The translations under genes and the position numbers were made by a program. Shown piece by piece: positions 5,971 to 11,680 of a DNA stretch of 11,680 nucleotides (positions are counted from its first letter, which is position 1; the number at the start of each line of letters is the position of its first letter). Below the pieces are notes generated by a model. The model saw nothing but the letters and a program-made list of their open reading frames with translations, made no database searches and had not been told where the DNA came from. Source of the stretch: Bradyrhizobium sp. (GTDB lineage Bacteria > Pseudomonadota > Alphaproteobacteria > Rhizobiales > Xanthobacteraceae); contig JACDAG010000529.1 of the NCBI GenBank assembly GCA_013695565.1, forward strand, positions 1 through 11,680, read 5' to 3'.

Positions 5971-8900
5971 ATGTCGGCGTTAGACGATTGGTGTCAGTGG
6001 TGCGGCGGAATAGTCGACGCTGGCGACGTTTTCTGCAGCAAGTGCGGTCACAGGCTTTCATCGACGCGCAACGCTCCCGTTCAGGGAGCGAACTCCATCA
6101 AGAGCTTGACCGAACCAACCCGGAGTCTCTCGGCTCCCGGCGAGCGCAAACAGGTGACCGTGCTGTTCGCCGACATCGTCGGATCGACAGCGATGATCCG
6201 CGATCTCGATCTGGAACAGTCTGCCGAGATGCTTGATCCCGTCATTCGGCGGATGGCGCGGGCGGTGCAGGACCACGGCGGACTTCTGGCCGGTCTCATG
6301 GGCGACGGGCTCAAGGGAATTTTTGGCGCGCCAATCGCGCAAGCCGACCATGCGGAGCGCGCCTGCGCGGCGGCGCTGGAGATTCGGAACCTGGCGGATG
6401 CCGGAAAACCCCAGGTTCGGATTGGCCTGAATTCCGGCGAGGTCGTCATGCGCGCGCTGGAGCTCGGCGTCGATGGCGACTACGACGCCATGGGAATGCC
6501 CGTTCACGTCGCTGCCCGTCTGCAGCAACTCGCGCAGCCCGGCAAAATTTGTCTATCGGCGACGACGGCGCATTTGGTCGCAAGCCATTTTCACATTCGA
6601 CGCCTGGGGTCGGCAACCGCCAAGGGAATTGTCGAGCCGATCGAGATGTTCGAACTGCTTCGCCGGCGTCGTGAACGAAGCCATTGGAAGAGCTGGGAGG
6701 CCGACCGCCTCACTCAATTTGTCGATCGCATCGAACAACTCGGCCTGTTGCAGGAGCGGCTTCGCGATGCCGCGAGTGGACGCGGCCAGGTCATCGCGAT
6801 CACCGGCGACGCCGGGCTCGGGAAGTCGCGGCTGGTGTACGAACTGCAGCGAAAGGACAGTTTGCAGGACTGGACCATCATGACGGCCTCGGCTGGCGCG
6901 CATGATTCGCGTTCGGGCTTTCGACCGTTTGCAGGCATGGTTCGGGACTGGCTTGGCATCGACCCCGCCGATGCCGCGTCCCGGGTGCGAACCAAACTGC
7001 GCGAGCGCCTGCTGGAGTTCGGCGATATCGGGCCGGAGGAACAAGCGGCCCTCAGCGCCTTGCTGGATGTTCCAACCGACCAAGATCTGACGTTTAACGT
7101 CGCCCCTGATCTTCGGCGCAGGATCATGAACTCGATTCTCGCGCTGGTGCGGCAATGCGCAAGGCTTCACCCCACTTTGCTCGTGTTCGAAGATATTCAC
7201 TGGCTGCATCGGGACAGCCTGGATCTGTTGAATGTGCTCGAGGCGAATGCATCGAGCATGCCGCTGGCCATCGTCGTCACCAGCCGGCCTGGAGCGTCGG
7301 TCTTCGCCATCAACCAGACCTCGACTTTCATTCCGCTGCCGCCGCTGCCGGAAAATGAAGCGCGGCATATTGTGGACGTGAAGCTCGGCGAGCATGCCTC
7401 GCTCGCGACGATCAAGGACGCCGTGGTCGCGCGCTCGCAGGGTACTCCGCTCTTCCTGGAGGAAATGGTCCGTTGCCTCACGGAAGATGGCACCATCGTG
7501 CTGCGCGCGGGCCGATATGAGGCAGTCGGCGCCAGCAAGCCATATGCGCTTCCCGACAGCATCCGCGGAATCCTGGCGGAGCGAATCGATCGGCTGCCGG
7601 CCCGGCGCAAGGAGATCGTGCAGGTGGCATGCGTCGTCGGGAGGGATATCCCGGTTCGGCTGCTGTGCCGCCTCATGGATTGCCTTTACGTCGACATCGA
7701 TGCCGACCTGAAGGCCCTTGAGGACGGCGGGCTGCTGCAACGCCTGAGCAGTGGCGCGGAACAGCAGTTGACCTTCAATCACGTATTGACCCAGGAGGTC
7801 GCCTACGCAGGATTGCTGCAGCAACGCCGAAAGCATATCCACGGCCAGACCGTCGCAGCGTTCGAAGCCTTGTATCCGGATCGCCTCGACGAACATGTCG
7901 AGTTGCTGGCGCATCACGCCGTGCAGGCCAGGCTATGGGCAAGCGCGCTGGAATATCTCCGTCGCGCGGCACGAAAATCGATCGAACGCTCCGGCCACGC
8001 GCAGGCCGTCGAATTTCTGCGCGAAGCGCTCCAGGTGCTGTCCTGGGCCGACGAAGGCATCGGCAAGCGGGAGCAGATCGAACTCGAGCTGCGGCTCCTG
8101 CTGCGGGTCGCGTTCAACGCCATCGGAAATTATAGCGAGCGGCTGGAGAATCTGGACCGGGCCCAGGCGCTCGCCGAGAAAACCGGGCGCCGATCCTCGC
8201 TGCCGACGCTGATGGTCTCCCGCGCCAGCGCCATGCTGCAACTCGGCAAAATTTCCGACGCCATCGACCTGTGCGCCAAGGCGGGCCGAACCGCGGCCCG
8301 CCGCGGCGACCACGAGACCCGCGTCATCGCCGGCTACATGCTGAGCCGCAGCCAGTTCTACAACGGACAATTCCGGCAATCGCTGGCTTGCGCCCGCAAG
8401 ACCATGGCGCTGCTGCAGGAAGAACCGGCGAAAGCCCGCCATGGCGGAGGATTCGGAAGCTCGGAGGTGATGCTCCTGACCCAGATGGCCCAATCGCAGG
8501 CGTGCCTTGGAGAATTGGCCGAGGCGGCGTCAAATGGGGCGGCAGCGCTCGCGCTTGCCGAACGCCTGGCCAGGGATTTTGATGTGGGCCTGGCGAGCTA
8601 TGGCCTCGGAATGGTGCATCTCTACGCCGGCGATCTCGGGCAATCCGTCGCCATTCTGGAGCGGGGATTGCGCGCCGTCGAGACCGGCAGACCAGCACAA
8701 TCGATTTTCAGCATGATCGGCGGCTTGTTGGCCTACGCCTATCTGAATGCGGGCGCCAGGGATGCCGCGGTTGCGCTTTGCCAGCGTGTGCTGGCCGATG
8801 ACGAAGAATCCTACCATCACGCCAACTGGTCCCGTATCTATGGCGCCATGATCTTGCGCGAAACCGGCCAGCCAGCCGATGCGTTGGCGCTGGCAAAACG

Positions 8901-9168
8901 CGCATCACAGGTCGCACGGAAATGGGGCTACGTGGTGCAGTCCGCATGGAGCGACCTCGTGCTCGCCCAACTTCACGACGGAAGCACCGCGCAACGTTAT
9001 CTGAAGCGAGCGACGCAGCTGTGTGAAACGATCGAGATGCGACCGTGCCTCGTTCGTTGCCTCGTCCAGAGCGCCCACCTTTATCGCCAGGACAATCAGG
9101 ATCGCCGCGCCCGCGAAAGCTTCGATCGGGCTGAGAAGCTGGCTCAGTCGATCGGGATGAAGCTGTAG
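5971..9168 (+). CDS. Zinc ribbon / class III nucleotide cyclase / AAA ATPase / TPR signalling protein
   Basis: This 1065-residue cytoplasmic multidomain protein shows, in order, a zinc ribbon (C8-x2-C11-x10-C22-x2-C25), a class III cyclase domain (about 57-232), a STAND/AAA_16-like ATPase with Walker A GDAGLGKS (279-286) and Walker B LLVFED (403-408), and a helical C-terminal half rich in TPR-like repeats (about 640-1065). In the cyclase domain both metal-binding aspartates are present (FADIVGST, D68; GDG, D112), as are an adenine-contact Asp (D172) and the transition-state Arg (R183). The usual substrate Lys position is Gly (G108), and the transition-state Asn position is His (H179, in GMPVHVAARL). 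Such substitutions recur, as I recall, in rhizobial cyclase-AAA-TPR proteins, so activity or nucleotide choice is uncertain. The ATG 5971 has GAGGA at 5958-5962 with an 8-base spacer. The protein likely senses a signal via TPRs and couples it to the ATPase and cyclase domains. Confidence 0.9.
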   Translation: MSALDDWCQWCGGIVDAGDVFCSKCGHRLSSTRNAPVQGANSIKSLTEPTRSLSAPGERKQVTVLFADIVGSTAMIRDLDLEQSAEMLDPVIRRMARAVQDHGGLLAGLMGDGLKGIFGAPIAQADHAERACAAALEIRNLADAGKPQVRIGLNSGEVVMRALELGVDGDYDAMGMPVHVAARLQQLAQPGKICLSATTAHLVASHFHIRRLGSATAKGIVEPIEMFELLRRRRERSHWKSWEADRLTQFVDRIEQLGLLQERLRDAASGRGQVIAITGDAGLGKSRLVYELQRKDSLQDWTIMTASAGAHDSRSGFRPFAGMVRDWLGIDPADAASRVRTKLRERLLEFGDIGPEEQAALSALLDVPTDQDLTFNVAPDLRRRIMNSILALVRQCARLHPTLLVFEDIHWLHRDSLDLLNVLEANASSMPLAIVVTSRPGASVFAINQTSTFIPLPPLPENEARHIVDVKLGEHASLATIKDAVVARSQGTPLFLEEMVRCLTEDGTIVLRAGRYEAVGASKPYALPDSIRGILAERIDRLPARRKEIVQVACVVGRDIPVRLLCRLMDCLYVDIDADLKALEDGGLLQRLSSGAEQQLTFNHVLTQEVAYAGLLQQRRKHIHGQTVAAFEALYPDRLDEHVELLAHHAVQARLWASALEYLRRAARKSIERSGHAQAVEFLREALQVLSWADEGIGKREQIELELRLLLRVAFNAIGNYSERLENLDRAQALAEKTGRRSSLPTLMVSRASAMLQLGKISDAIDLCAKAGRTAARRGDHETRVIAGYMLSRSQFYNGQFRQSLACARKTMALLQEEPAKARHGGGFGSSEVMLLTQMAQSQACLGELAEAASNGAAALALAERLARDFDVGLASYGLGMVHLYAGDLGQSVAILERGLRAVETGRPAQSIFSMIGGLLAYAYLNAGARDAAVALCQRVLADDEESYHHANWSRIYGAMILRETGQPADALALAKRASQVARKWGYVVQSAWSDLVLAQLHDGSTAQRYLKRATQLCETIEMRPCLVRCLVQSAHLYRQDNQDRRARESFDRAEKLAQSIGMKL

Positions 9169-9246
9169 CGGATGAGCGCTCGATGACTCGCCTGGCTTCA
9201 CGTGCCGCGACAGGCGCCCCAAGCACAAGTCCGCGCTACCGCTGCT

Positions 9247-9357
9247 GAGGCGCCGAGATCGTAGGATGGGTAGAGCGCAGCGAAACCCATCGATGCTGGT
9301 ACGAGGTGAGATGATGGGTTTCGCTTTCGCTCTACCCATCCTACCGATCAGCGCCTC
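9247..9357. repeat. Long imperfect palindrome (dispersed-repeat type)
   Basis: A 17-bp inverted repeat (9261-9277 with 9328-9344; left arm GTAGGATGGGTAGAGCG) continues, after a 3x4 internal loop, into an 11-bp stem (CGAAACCCATC 9281-9291 / GATGGGTTTCG 9313-9323) around a 21-base loop. An outer 7-bp stem (GAGGCGC 9247-9253 / GCGCCTC 9351-9357) closes it. I associate GTAGGATGGGTAGAGC-type palindromes with dispersed repeats of Bradyrhizobium. It starts 79 bases after the cyclase gene and could also end its transcript. Confidence 0.75.
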
Positions 9358-9410
9358 GAATGTGGCCGCGTGACGGAGTTGATGCTGTCCGGGGGCGGAA
9401 CCGAACCATC

Positions 9411-9443
9411 CAGCTTCGCCCAAACGGGCTACGCCGAGACGAG
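9411..9443. repeat. REP-like palindromic unit, fourth copy
   Basis: The segment CTTCGCCCAAACGGGCTACG plus CCGAGACGAG matches the units at 5027-5134 closely. It is the single dispersed member in this window, about 4.3 kb from the tandem block, which shows that this is a mobile or amplified short repeat and not a local duplication. Confidence 0.68.
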
Positions 9444-9487
9444 TCTTCACTCGGCGGCTTCTTCGAGATGCGGCAAGACTGAAATTA

Positions 9488-9502
9488 ATGGTGCCCGGGG
9501 GC
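9488..9502. repeat. Displaced copy of the tRNA-Phe 3' end (putative distal attachment site)
   Basis: ATGGTGCCCGGGGGC here is identical over 15 bases to 10462-10476, which is the CCA end and acceptor 3' strand of the tRNA-Phe gene plus one flanking base. It has the same orientation and lies on the downstream side of the tRNA, as expected for the far end of an element integrated into a tRNA 3' end. Confidence 0.5.
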
Positions 9503-9562
9503 CGACCATAACCGATCTCCTAAGTAGCTGACGAAACTTCACAATTCAGCGAACGAAAATTA

Positions 9563-9583
9563 GCTACCCAGCTTCCTACCCAT
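9563..9583. repeat. Left copy of a 21-base direct repeat
   Basis: GCTACCCAG-CT-TCCTACCCAT here matches GCTACCCAG-AA-TCCTACCCAT at 10327-10347 in 19 of 21 positions, in the same orientation. The two copies are 764 bases apart and enclose the two small convergent genes, like attachment-site or duplication scars. Confidence 0.55.
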
Positions 9584-9609
9584 ACGCGCGCGGGTTGCAG
9601 TGGTATGCT

Positions 9610-9936
9610 ATGACGCACCGTATGAAGACCCAAACGAAGACAGAACGCGATGCAATCAAGCGCCAGTACGGCACACTGTTCGCGTCGATTTCAGACGCCT
9701 TATTCGAAGCCGATCCCATTGGTATCAATTTCGACCACAATACAAACGAATACGAGCCGGCAGCAGGAACGATCATCCCGCGCCTTGGTTCAGCGAAGTC
9801 AGCGGAAGATGTTCAGACGATCGTATACGAAGAATTTTTCAGGTGGTTCGCCCCGGTCAACGTTGGGCCAAGAGAGAAATATGCTTCCGTGTCGGCGAAA
9901 ATTTGGGAGCTTTGGTGCGCATTCCACCGAGCTTGA
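9610..9936 (+). CDS. Conserved-looking hypothetical protein, about 108 residues
   Basis: The product contains TERDAIKRQYGTLFASISDA, then LFEADPIGINFDHNTNEYEP, IIPRLGSAKSAEDVQTIVYE and a Trp-rich end (EFFRWF, KIWELWCAF). The mix of acidic and aromatic residues in helical spacing looks like a genuine small soluble protein. I recall unnamed bacterial proteins with the same DPIGINF...NEYEP...IVYEEF pattern but no function. The start is uncertain: ATG 9610 is chosen, with ATG 9622 (MKTQTK) and TTG 9595 as alternatives, and none has a strong ribosome-binding site. G+C is visibly lower than in neighbouring genes (30 of 60 bases in 9721-9780). The gene converges on the - strand gene with a 6-base gap, within the putative integrated remnant. 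Confidence 0.68.
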   Translation: MTHRMKTQTKTERDAIKRQYGTLFASISDALFEADPIGINFDHNTNEYEPAAGTIIPRLGSAKSAEDVQTIVYEEFFRWFAPVNVGPREKYASVSAKIWELWCAFHRA

Positions 9937-9942
9937 CCGCGC

Positions 9943-10137
9943 TCATACGATCGAGAGCTGGTAAGGCTCGTAATCACATCCGTCTAAAACCTCGTCGATT
10001 TCCGCTTTGTCGAACTTGAGGCAAATCGACCCGCCACGCACATCTTTTACCGTGGCGTATTCATCGTGATAGTGGCCTGCCTCATCTTCCCAAGCCTGTT
10101 CCACGAGAACTCTATCTCCTGCCTTGAACTCTTTCAT
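9943..10137 (-). CDS. Small hypothetical protein, 64 residues, possible SH3/KOW-like barrel
   Basis: The product begins MKEFKAGDRVLVEQAWEDE and continues with alternating polar and hydrophobic strands (EYATVKDVRGG, SICLKFDKAEIDEV) before ending EPYQLSIV. The opening 'F.AGDRVLV' followed by 'A.V.DV...' is the kind of pattern seen in small five-stranded SH3/KOW-type barrels; that is a fold guess from pattern only. I preferred ATG 10137 over the TTG at 10173, which would add 12 residues (MRLAGASTSAIT); the ribosome-binding site is weak for either. Its 3' end lies 6 bases from the convergent gene. No function is assigned; it is part of the lower-GC segment beside the tRNA. Confidence 0.55.
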   Translation of the reverse strand: MKEFKAGDRVLVEQAWEDEAGHYHDEYATVKDVRGGSICLKFDKAEIDEVLDGCDYEPYQLSIV

Positions 10138-10276
10138 TGTAATTGCGCTCGTACTTGCGCCCGCTAGCCGCAAGGCGCACGTACGAACGGGCTAACTAAT
10201 ATGACTTCATTGTCTCACGCGGCCGAAAACGAGCAAGCGCGGCTGCAACGGATCGTGTGAATTGTCAAAGGTGGGA

Positions 10277-10291
10277 ATCGAACCACGGACA
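10277..10291. repeat. T-arm-like tRNA fragment, distal copy
   Basis: ATCGAACCACGGACA matches the T-arm of the tRNA-Phe gene (10480-10494) in 14 of 15 bases. On the - strand its surroundings read GTGGTTCGATTCCCAC, a complete T stem-loop, but there is no acceptor stem or CCA, so it is a fragment and not a gene. Confidence 0.45.
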
Positions 10292-10326
10292 AATCGGACG
10301 GGTAGGACGCCAGTTCGATTTTGCGG

Positions 10327-10347
10327 GCTACCCAGAATCCTACCCAT
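10327..10347. repeat. Right copy of the 21-base direct repeat
   Basis: This matches 9563-9583 in 19 of 21 bases, differing only in the two central bases. The TCCTACCC part also forms an 8-bp inverted repeat with GGGTAGGA at 10300-10307. Confidence 0.55.
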
Positions 10348-10408
10348 GTGAGAGTGCTCGCGGTTGTTCACCGCGTTCCATAGCGCATCACGTGGTGTGA
10401 GATCGGGA

Positions 10409-10423
10409 ATCGAACCACCGACA
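10409..10423. repeat. T-arm-like tRNA fragment, proximal copy
   Basis: ATCGAACCACCGACA is identical over 15 bases to the T-arm region of the tRNA-Phe gene at 10480-10494, 71 bases away, without a tRNA body around it. It reads as a leftover of a duplicated tRNA 3' end. Confidence 0.5.
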
Positions 10424-10440
10424 TTTGGTGGGTAGAAGTC

Positions 10441-10456
10441 ATGGTGCCCAGGGGCG
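10441..10456. repeat. Degenerate tandem copy of the tRNA-Phe acceptor 3' end
   Basis: ATGGTGCCCAGGGGCG matches ATGGTGCCCGGGGGCG of the tRNA 3' end (from 10462) with one substitution. It lies exactly 21 bases away, directly downstream of the tRNA. Confidence 0.5.
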
Positions 10457-10462
10457 ACGCCA

Positions 10463-10538
10463 TGGTGCCCGGGGGCGGGATCGAACCACCGACACTGCGA
10501 TTTTCAGTCGCATGCTCTACCAACTGAGCTACCCGGGC
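10463..10538 (-). tRNA. tRNA-Phe (anticodon GAA)
   Basis: The 76-base gene encodes its own CCA end. The acceptor stem is GCCCGGG / CCCGGGC with discriminator A. The D-arm region reads TAGCTCAGTTGGTAGAGC. The anticodon stem TGCGA / TCGCA encloses the loop CTGAAAA, giving anticodon GAA. The T-arm is GGTGG-TTCGATC-CCGCC. All cloverleaf elements are intact, so this is the functional copy, while downstream fragments repeat parts of its 3' half. It lies on the same strand as the TctC-family gene and has its own promoter. Confidence 0.97.
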
Positions 10539-10568
10539 AATGTCCCGGCGCGGAGCAGGGAGCGCCGG

Positions 10569-10597
10569 TTTATAATCAGGCCGGGCGGCTGTGTCCA
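10569..10597 (-). promoter_or_regulatory. Sigma70-type promoter of tRNA-Phe
   Basis: On the - strand, TGGACA (10597-10592) and TATAAA (10574-10569) are separated by exactly 17 bases. The predicted transcript start near 10562 leaves a leader of about 24 bases before the tRNA. The leader carries a 7-bp inverted repeat (CCGGCGC 10545-10551 / GCGCCGG 10562-10568). Confidence 0.7.
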
Positions 10598-10598
10598 C

Positions 10599-10628
10599 CC
10601 GCCTTCGCCTTCGGCTACGGCGTGGCGG
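10599..10628 (-). terminator. GC-rich hairpin between the TctC-family gene and tRNA-Phe
   Basis: CCGCC / GGCGG plus an inner CGCC / GGCG pair form an interrupted stem around TTCGGCTAC. It lies 122 bases after the stop of the - strand binding-protein gene and immediately upstream of the tRNA promoter, so it could end the tctC-type transcript. No T run follows. The motif (CTTCGCC..GGCTACGGCG) is also loosely related to the REP-like units. Confidence 0.35.
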
Positions 10629-10750
10629 GCCCCGCTTCGCCCTGCCGCCAAAACGCTGGAAAATCGAGCAAATTCACTGTCTTGGCCTCTATCCCCGGGA
10701 AACCCGCCGGTAATGGGCAGTCGGCCTCGCACGTCCCCGGCTCGCCCCGC

Positions 10751-11680
10751 TCAGTTCTCCACCTTGATCCTGGCATTCCGGATCACCGGGCCCCATTTAT
10801 CGATTTCCGACTTCAGGAAGGCGGCGAGTTGTTCGGGGGTGGTGCCGCGCGGGGTGGCGCCGAGGTCGTCGAAGCGGGGTTTGACGGAGGCATGCGCCAG
10901 CGCGGCGTTGGTGTCGGCGTTGAGTTTCGCGATGATCTCCGGCGGCGTCTTCACCGGCAGGAAAAAGCCGAACCAGCTCGAGACGTCGAAACCGGGCACG
11001 CCCGCTTCCGCGATCGTCGGGATGTCGGGCACGACGGGCACGCGTTCTTTGGTCGTCACCCCGAGCGCACGCACGGCGCCGGATCTCACATGGCCGATGA
11101 CCGAGGGCATGTTGTCAAAGGAGACGTCGACGCGACCGGGCAGCAGATCGTTGAGGGCGAGCGCGCCGCCGCGATAGGGGATGTGCGTCATCTCGACCTT
11201 GGCCAGCCGCTTGAACAGCTCGCCGCTCAGATGGAGCGTGGTGCCGTTGCCGGACGAGGCGTAGGTCACGTTGCCCCTGTTGTCGTGGCAATAGGCGATG
11301 AACTCCCTGACCGATTTCGCCGGCTTCGAAAGTGGCACGCACATCAAATTGGGCTGGGTGATCAGCAGCGTCACCGGCGCGAAATCGCCGACCGGATCAT
11401 AGCTCAGCTGTGGATACAGGAACTGGTTGGTGGCAAGGCCCGGGCCGACGATGAAGATGGTGTAACCGTCAGGGTCGGAACGGGCGACCATGTCGGAGGC
11501 GATGTTGCCGCCGGCGCCGGGCTTGTTCTCGATCACCACCGTCTGGCCCCACACCTCCTGCAGCCGGTTGCCGACCAGCCGCGCGGTGATATCGGTCGAA
11601 CCGCCCGGCGGGAACGGCACCACGATGCGCACATTCCGGAGCGGCCAGTTTGCGCTCAGGGCGCGCGAAGTGAGAATGGC
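10751..11680 (-). CDS. Tripartite tricarboxylate transporter substrate-binding protein (Bug/TctC family), N-terminus outside the window
   Basis: This is a periplasmic receptor of the Bug/TctC family, which feeds carboxylates or other small solutes to TctAB membrane proteins or acts as a sensor. The frame is open to the window edge: residues AILTSRALSANWPLRN precede the GTG at 11632, so the true start and signal peptide lie beyond 11680. Family hallmarks are VRIVVPFPPGGSTDITAR, VIENKPGAGGNIASD, DPDGYTIF, VTYASSGNGTTLHLSGE, HIPYRGGALALNDLLPGRVD and RALGVTTKERVPVVPDIPT. The C-terminal end (FLKSEIDKWGPVIRNARIKVEN) is normal. No tctA or tctB gene is visible; these receptors often occur alone in great numbers in Bradyrhizobium and Burkholderiales. 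The ligand is unknown. Confidence 0.94.
   Translation of the reverse strand, partial: AILTSRALSANWPLRNVRIVVPFPPGGSTDITARLVGNRLQEVWGQTVVIENKPGAGGNIASDMVARSDPDGYTIFIVGPGLATNQFLYPQLSYDPVGDFAPVTLLITQPNLMCVPLSKPAKSVREFIAYCHDNRGNVTYASSGNGTTLHLSGELFKRLAKVEMTHIPYRGGALALNDLLPGRVDVSFDNMPSVIGHVRSGAVRALGVTTKERVPVVPDIPTIAEAGVPGFDVSSWFGFFLPVKTPPEIIAKLNADTNAALAHASVKPRFDDLGATPRGTTPEQLAAFLKSEIDKWGPVIRNARIKVEN

Larger units (their letters stand above)
9169..9609. other. 441-base stretch without a supported gene
   Basis: Between the cyclase gene and the next small gene there is no convincing coding sequence. The stretch contains the long imperfect palindrome (9247-9357), a REP-like unit (9411-9443), a 15-base copy of the tRNA-Phe 3' end (9488-9502) and the left copy of a 21-base direct repeat (9563-9583). 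Confidence 0.6.

Noticed and set aside
6553..7917. 454-codon - strand open frame inside the cyclase-ATPase gene
   Set aside because: It lies fully inside a well-supported multidomain gene and its product has no recognisable fold or motif.
10270..10350. A second complete tRNA gene
   Set aside because: Only a T stem-loop can be formed. There is no matching acceptor stem, anticodon arm or CCA, so it is a fragment.
10425..11177. 250-codon + strand open frame across the tRNA
   Set aside because: It is the antisense translation of the tRNA-Phe gene (RDRTTDTAIFSRMLYQLSYPG-type product, a known artefact) joined to a shadow of the TctC-family gene.

Overview
The window suggests a high-GC alphaproteobacterium, most likely Bradyrhizobium or a close relative in the Nitrobacteraceae. 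This is inferred from gene style (a TRAP operon, a TctC-type binding protein, DUF1488, a stand-alone GrlR-family protein, a cyclase-ATPase-TPR protein) and from repeats I associate with that group. No database search was possible.

Layout. Bases 1-3662 hold a TRAP-transporter operon on the + strand: the 3' part of the periplasmic binding protein gene, a strong intercistronic stem-loop, the small permease DctQ, and an unusually long large permease DctM that overlaps dctQ by ATGA. A hairpin follows. From 3758 to 5000 lie small genes: a 33-residue membrane peptide abutting a DUF1488 gene, a convergent 75-residue protein on the - strand, and a GrlR-family protein. Bases 5001-5467 are non-coding and carry three tandem REP-like units.

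Bases 5468-9168 carry an NTF2/SnoaL-like protein and, 83 bases downstream on the same strand, a 1065-residue protein with a zinc ribbon, a class III nucleotide cyclase domain, an AAA-type ATPase and a TPR-rich C-terminus. Two catalytic positions of the cyclase domain are non-canonical.

Bases 9169-10538 look like a scarred integration site. There is a long imperfect palindrome, a fourth REP-like unit, and then a tRNA-Phe(GAA) gene on the - strand. Fragments of the tRNA 3' end recur downstream of it, the farthest almost 1 kb away. Inside that interval, two small convergent genes of lower GC content are bracketed by a 21-base direct repeat (19/21 identical). No integrase is visible, so I read it as the remnant of one or more small integrated elements.

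The right end (10751-11680, - strand) is a Bug/TctC-family periplasmic binding protein whose N-terminus lies outside the window. Thus solute-binding proteins of two different secondary transporter classes sit at the two ends, with signalling and accessory genes between.
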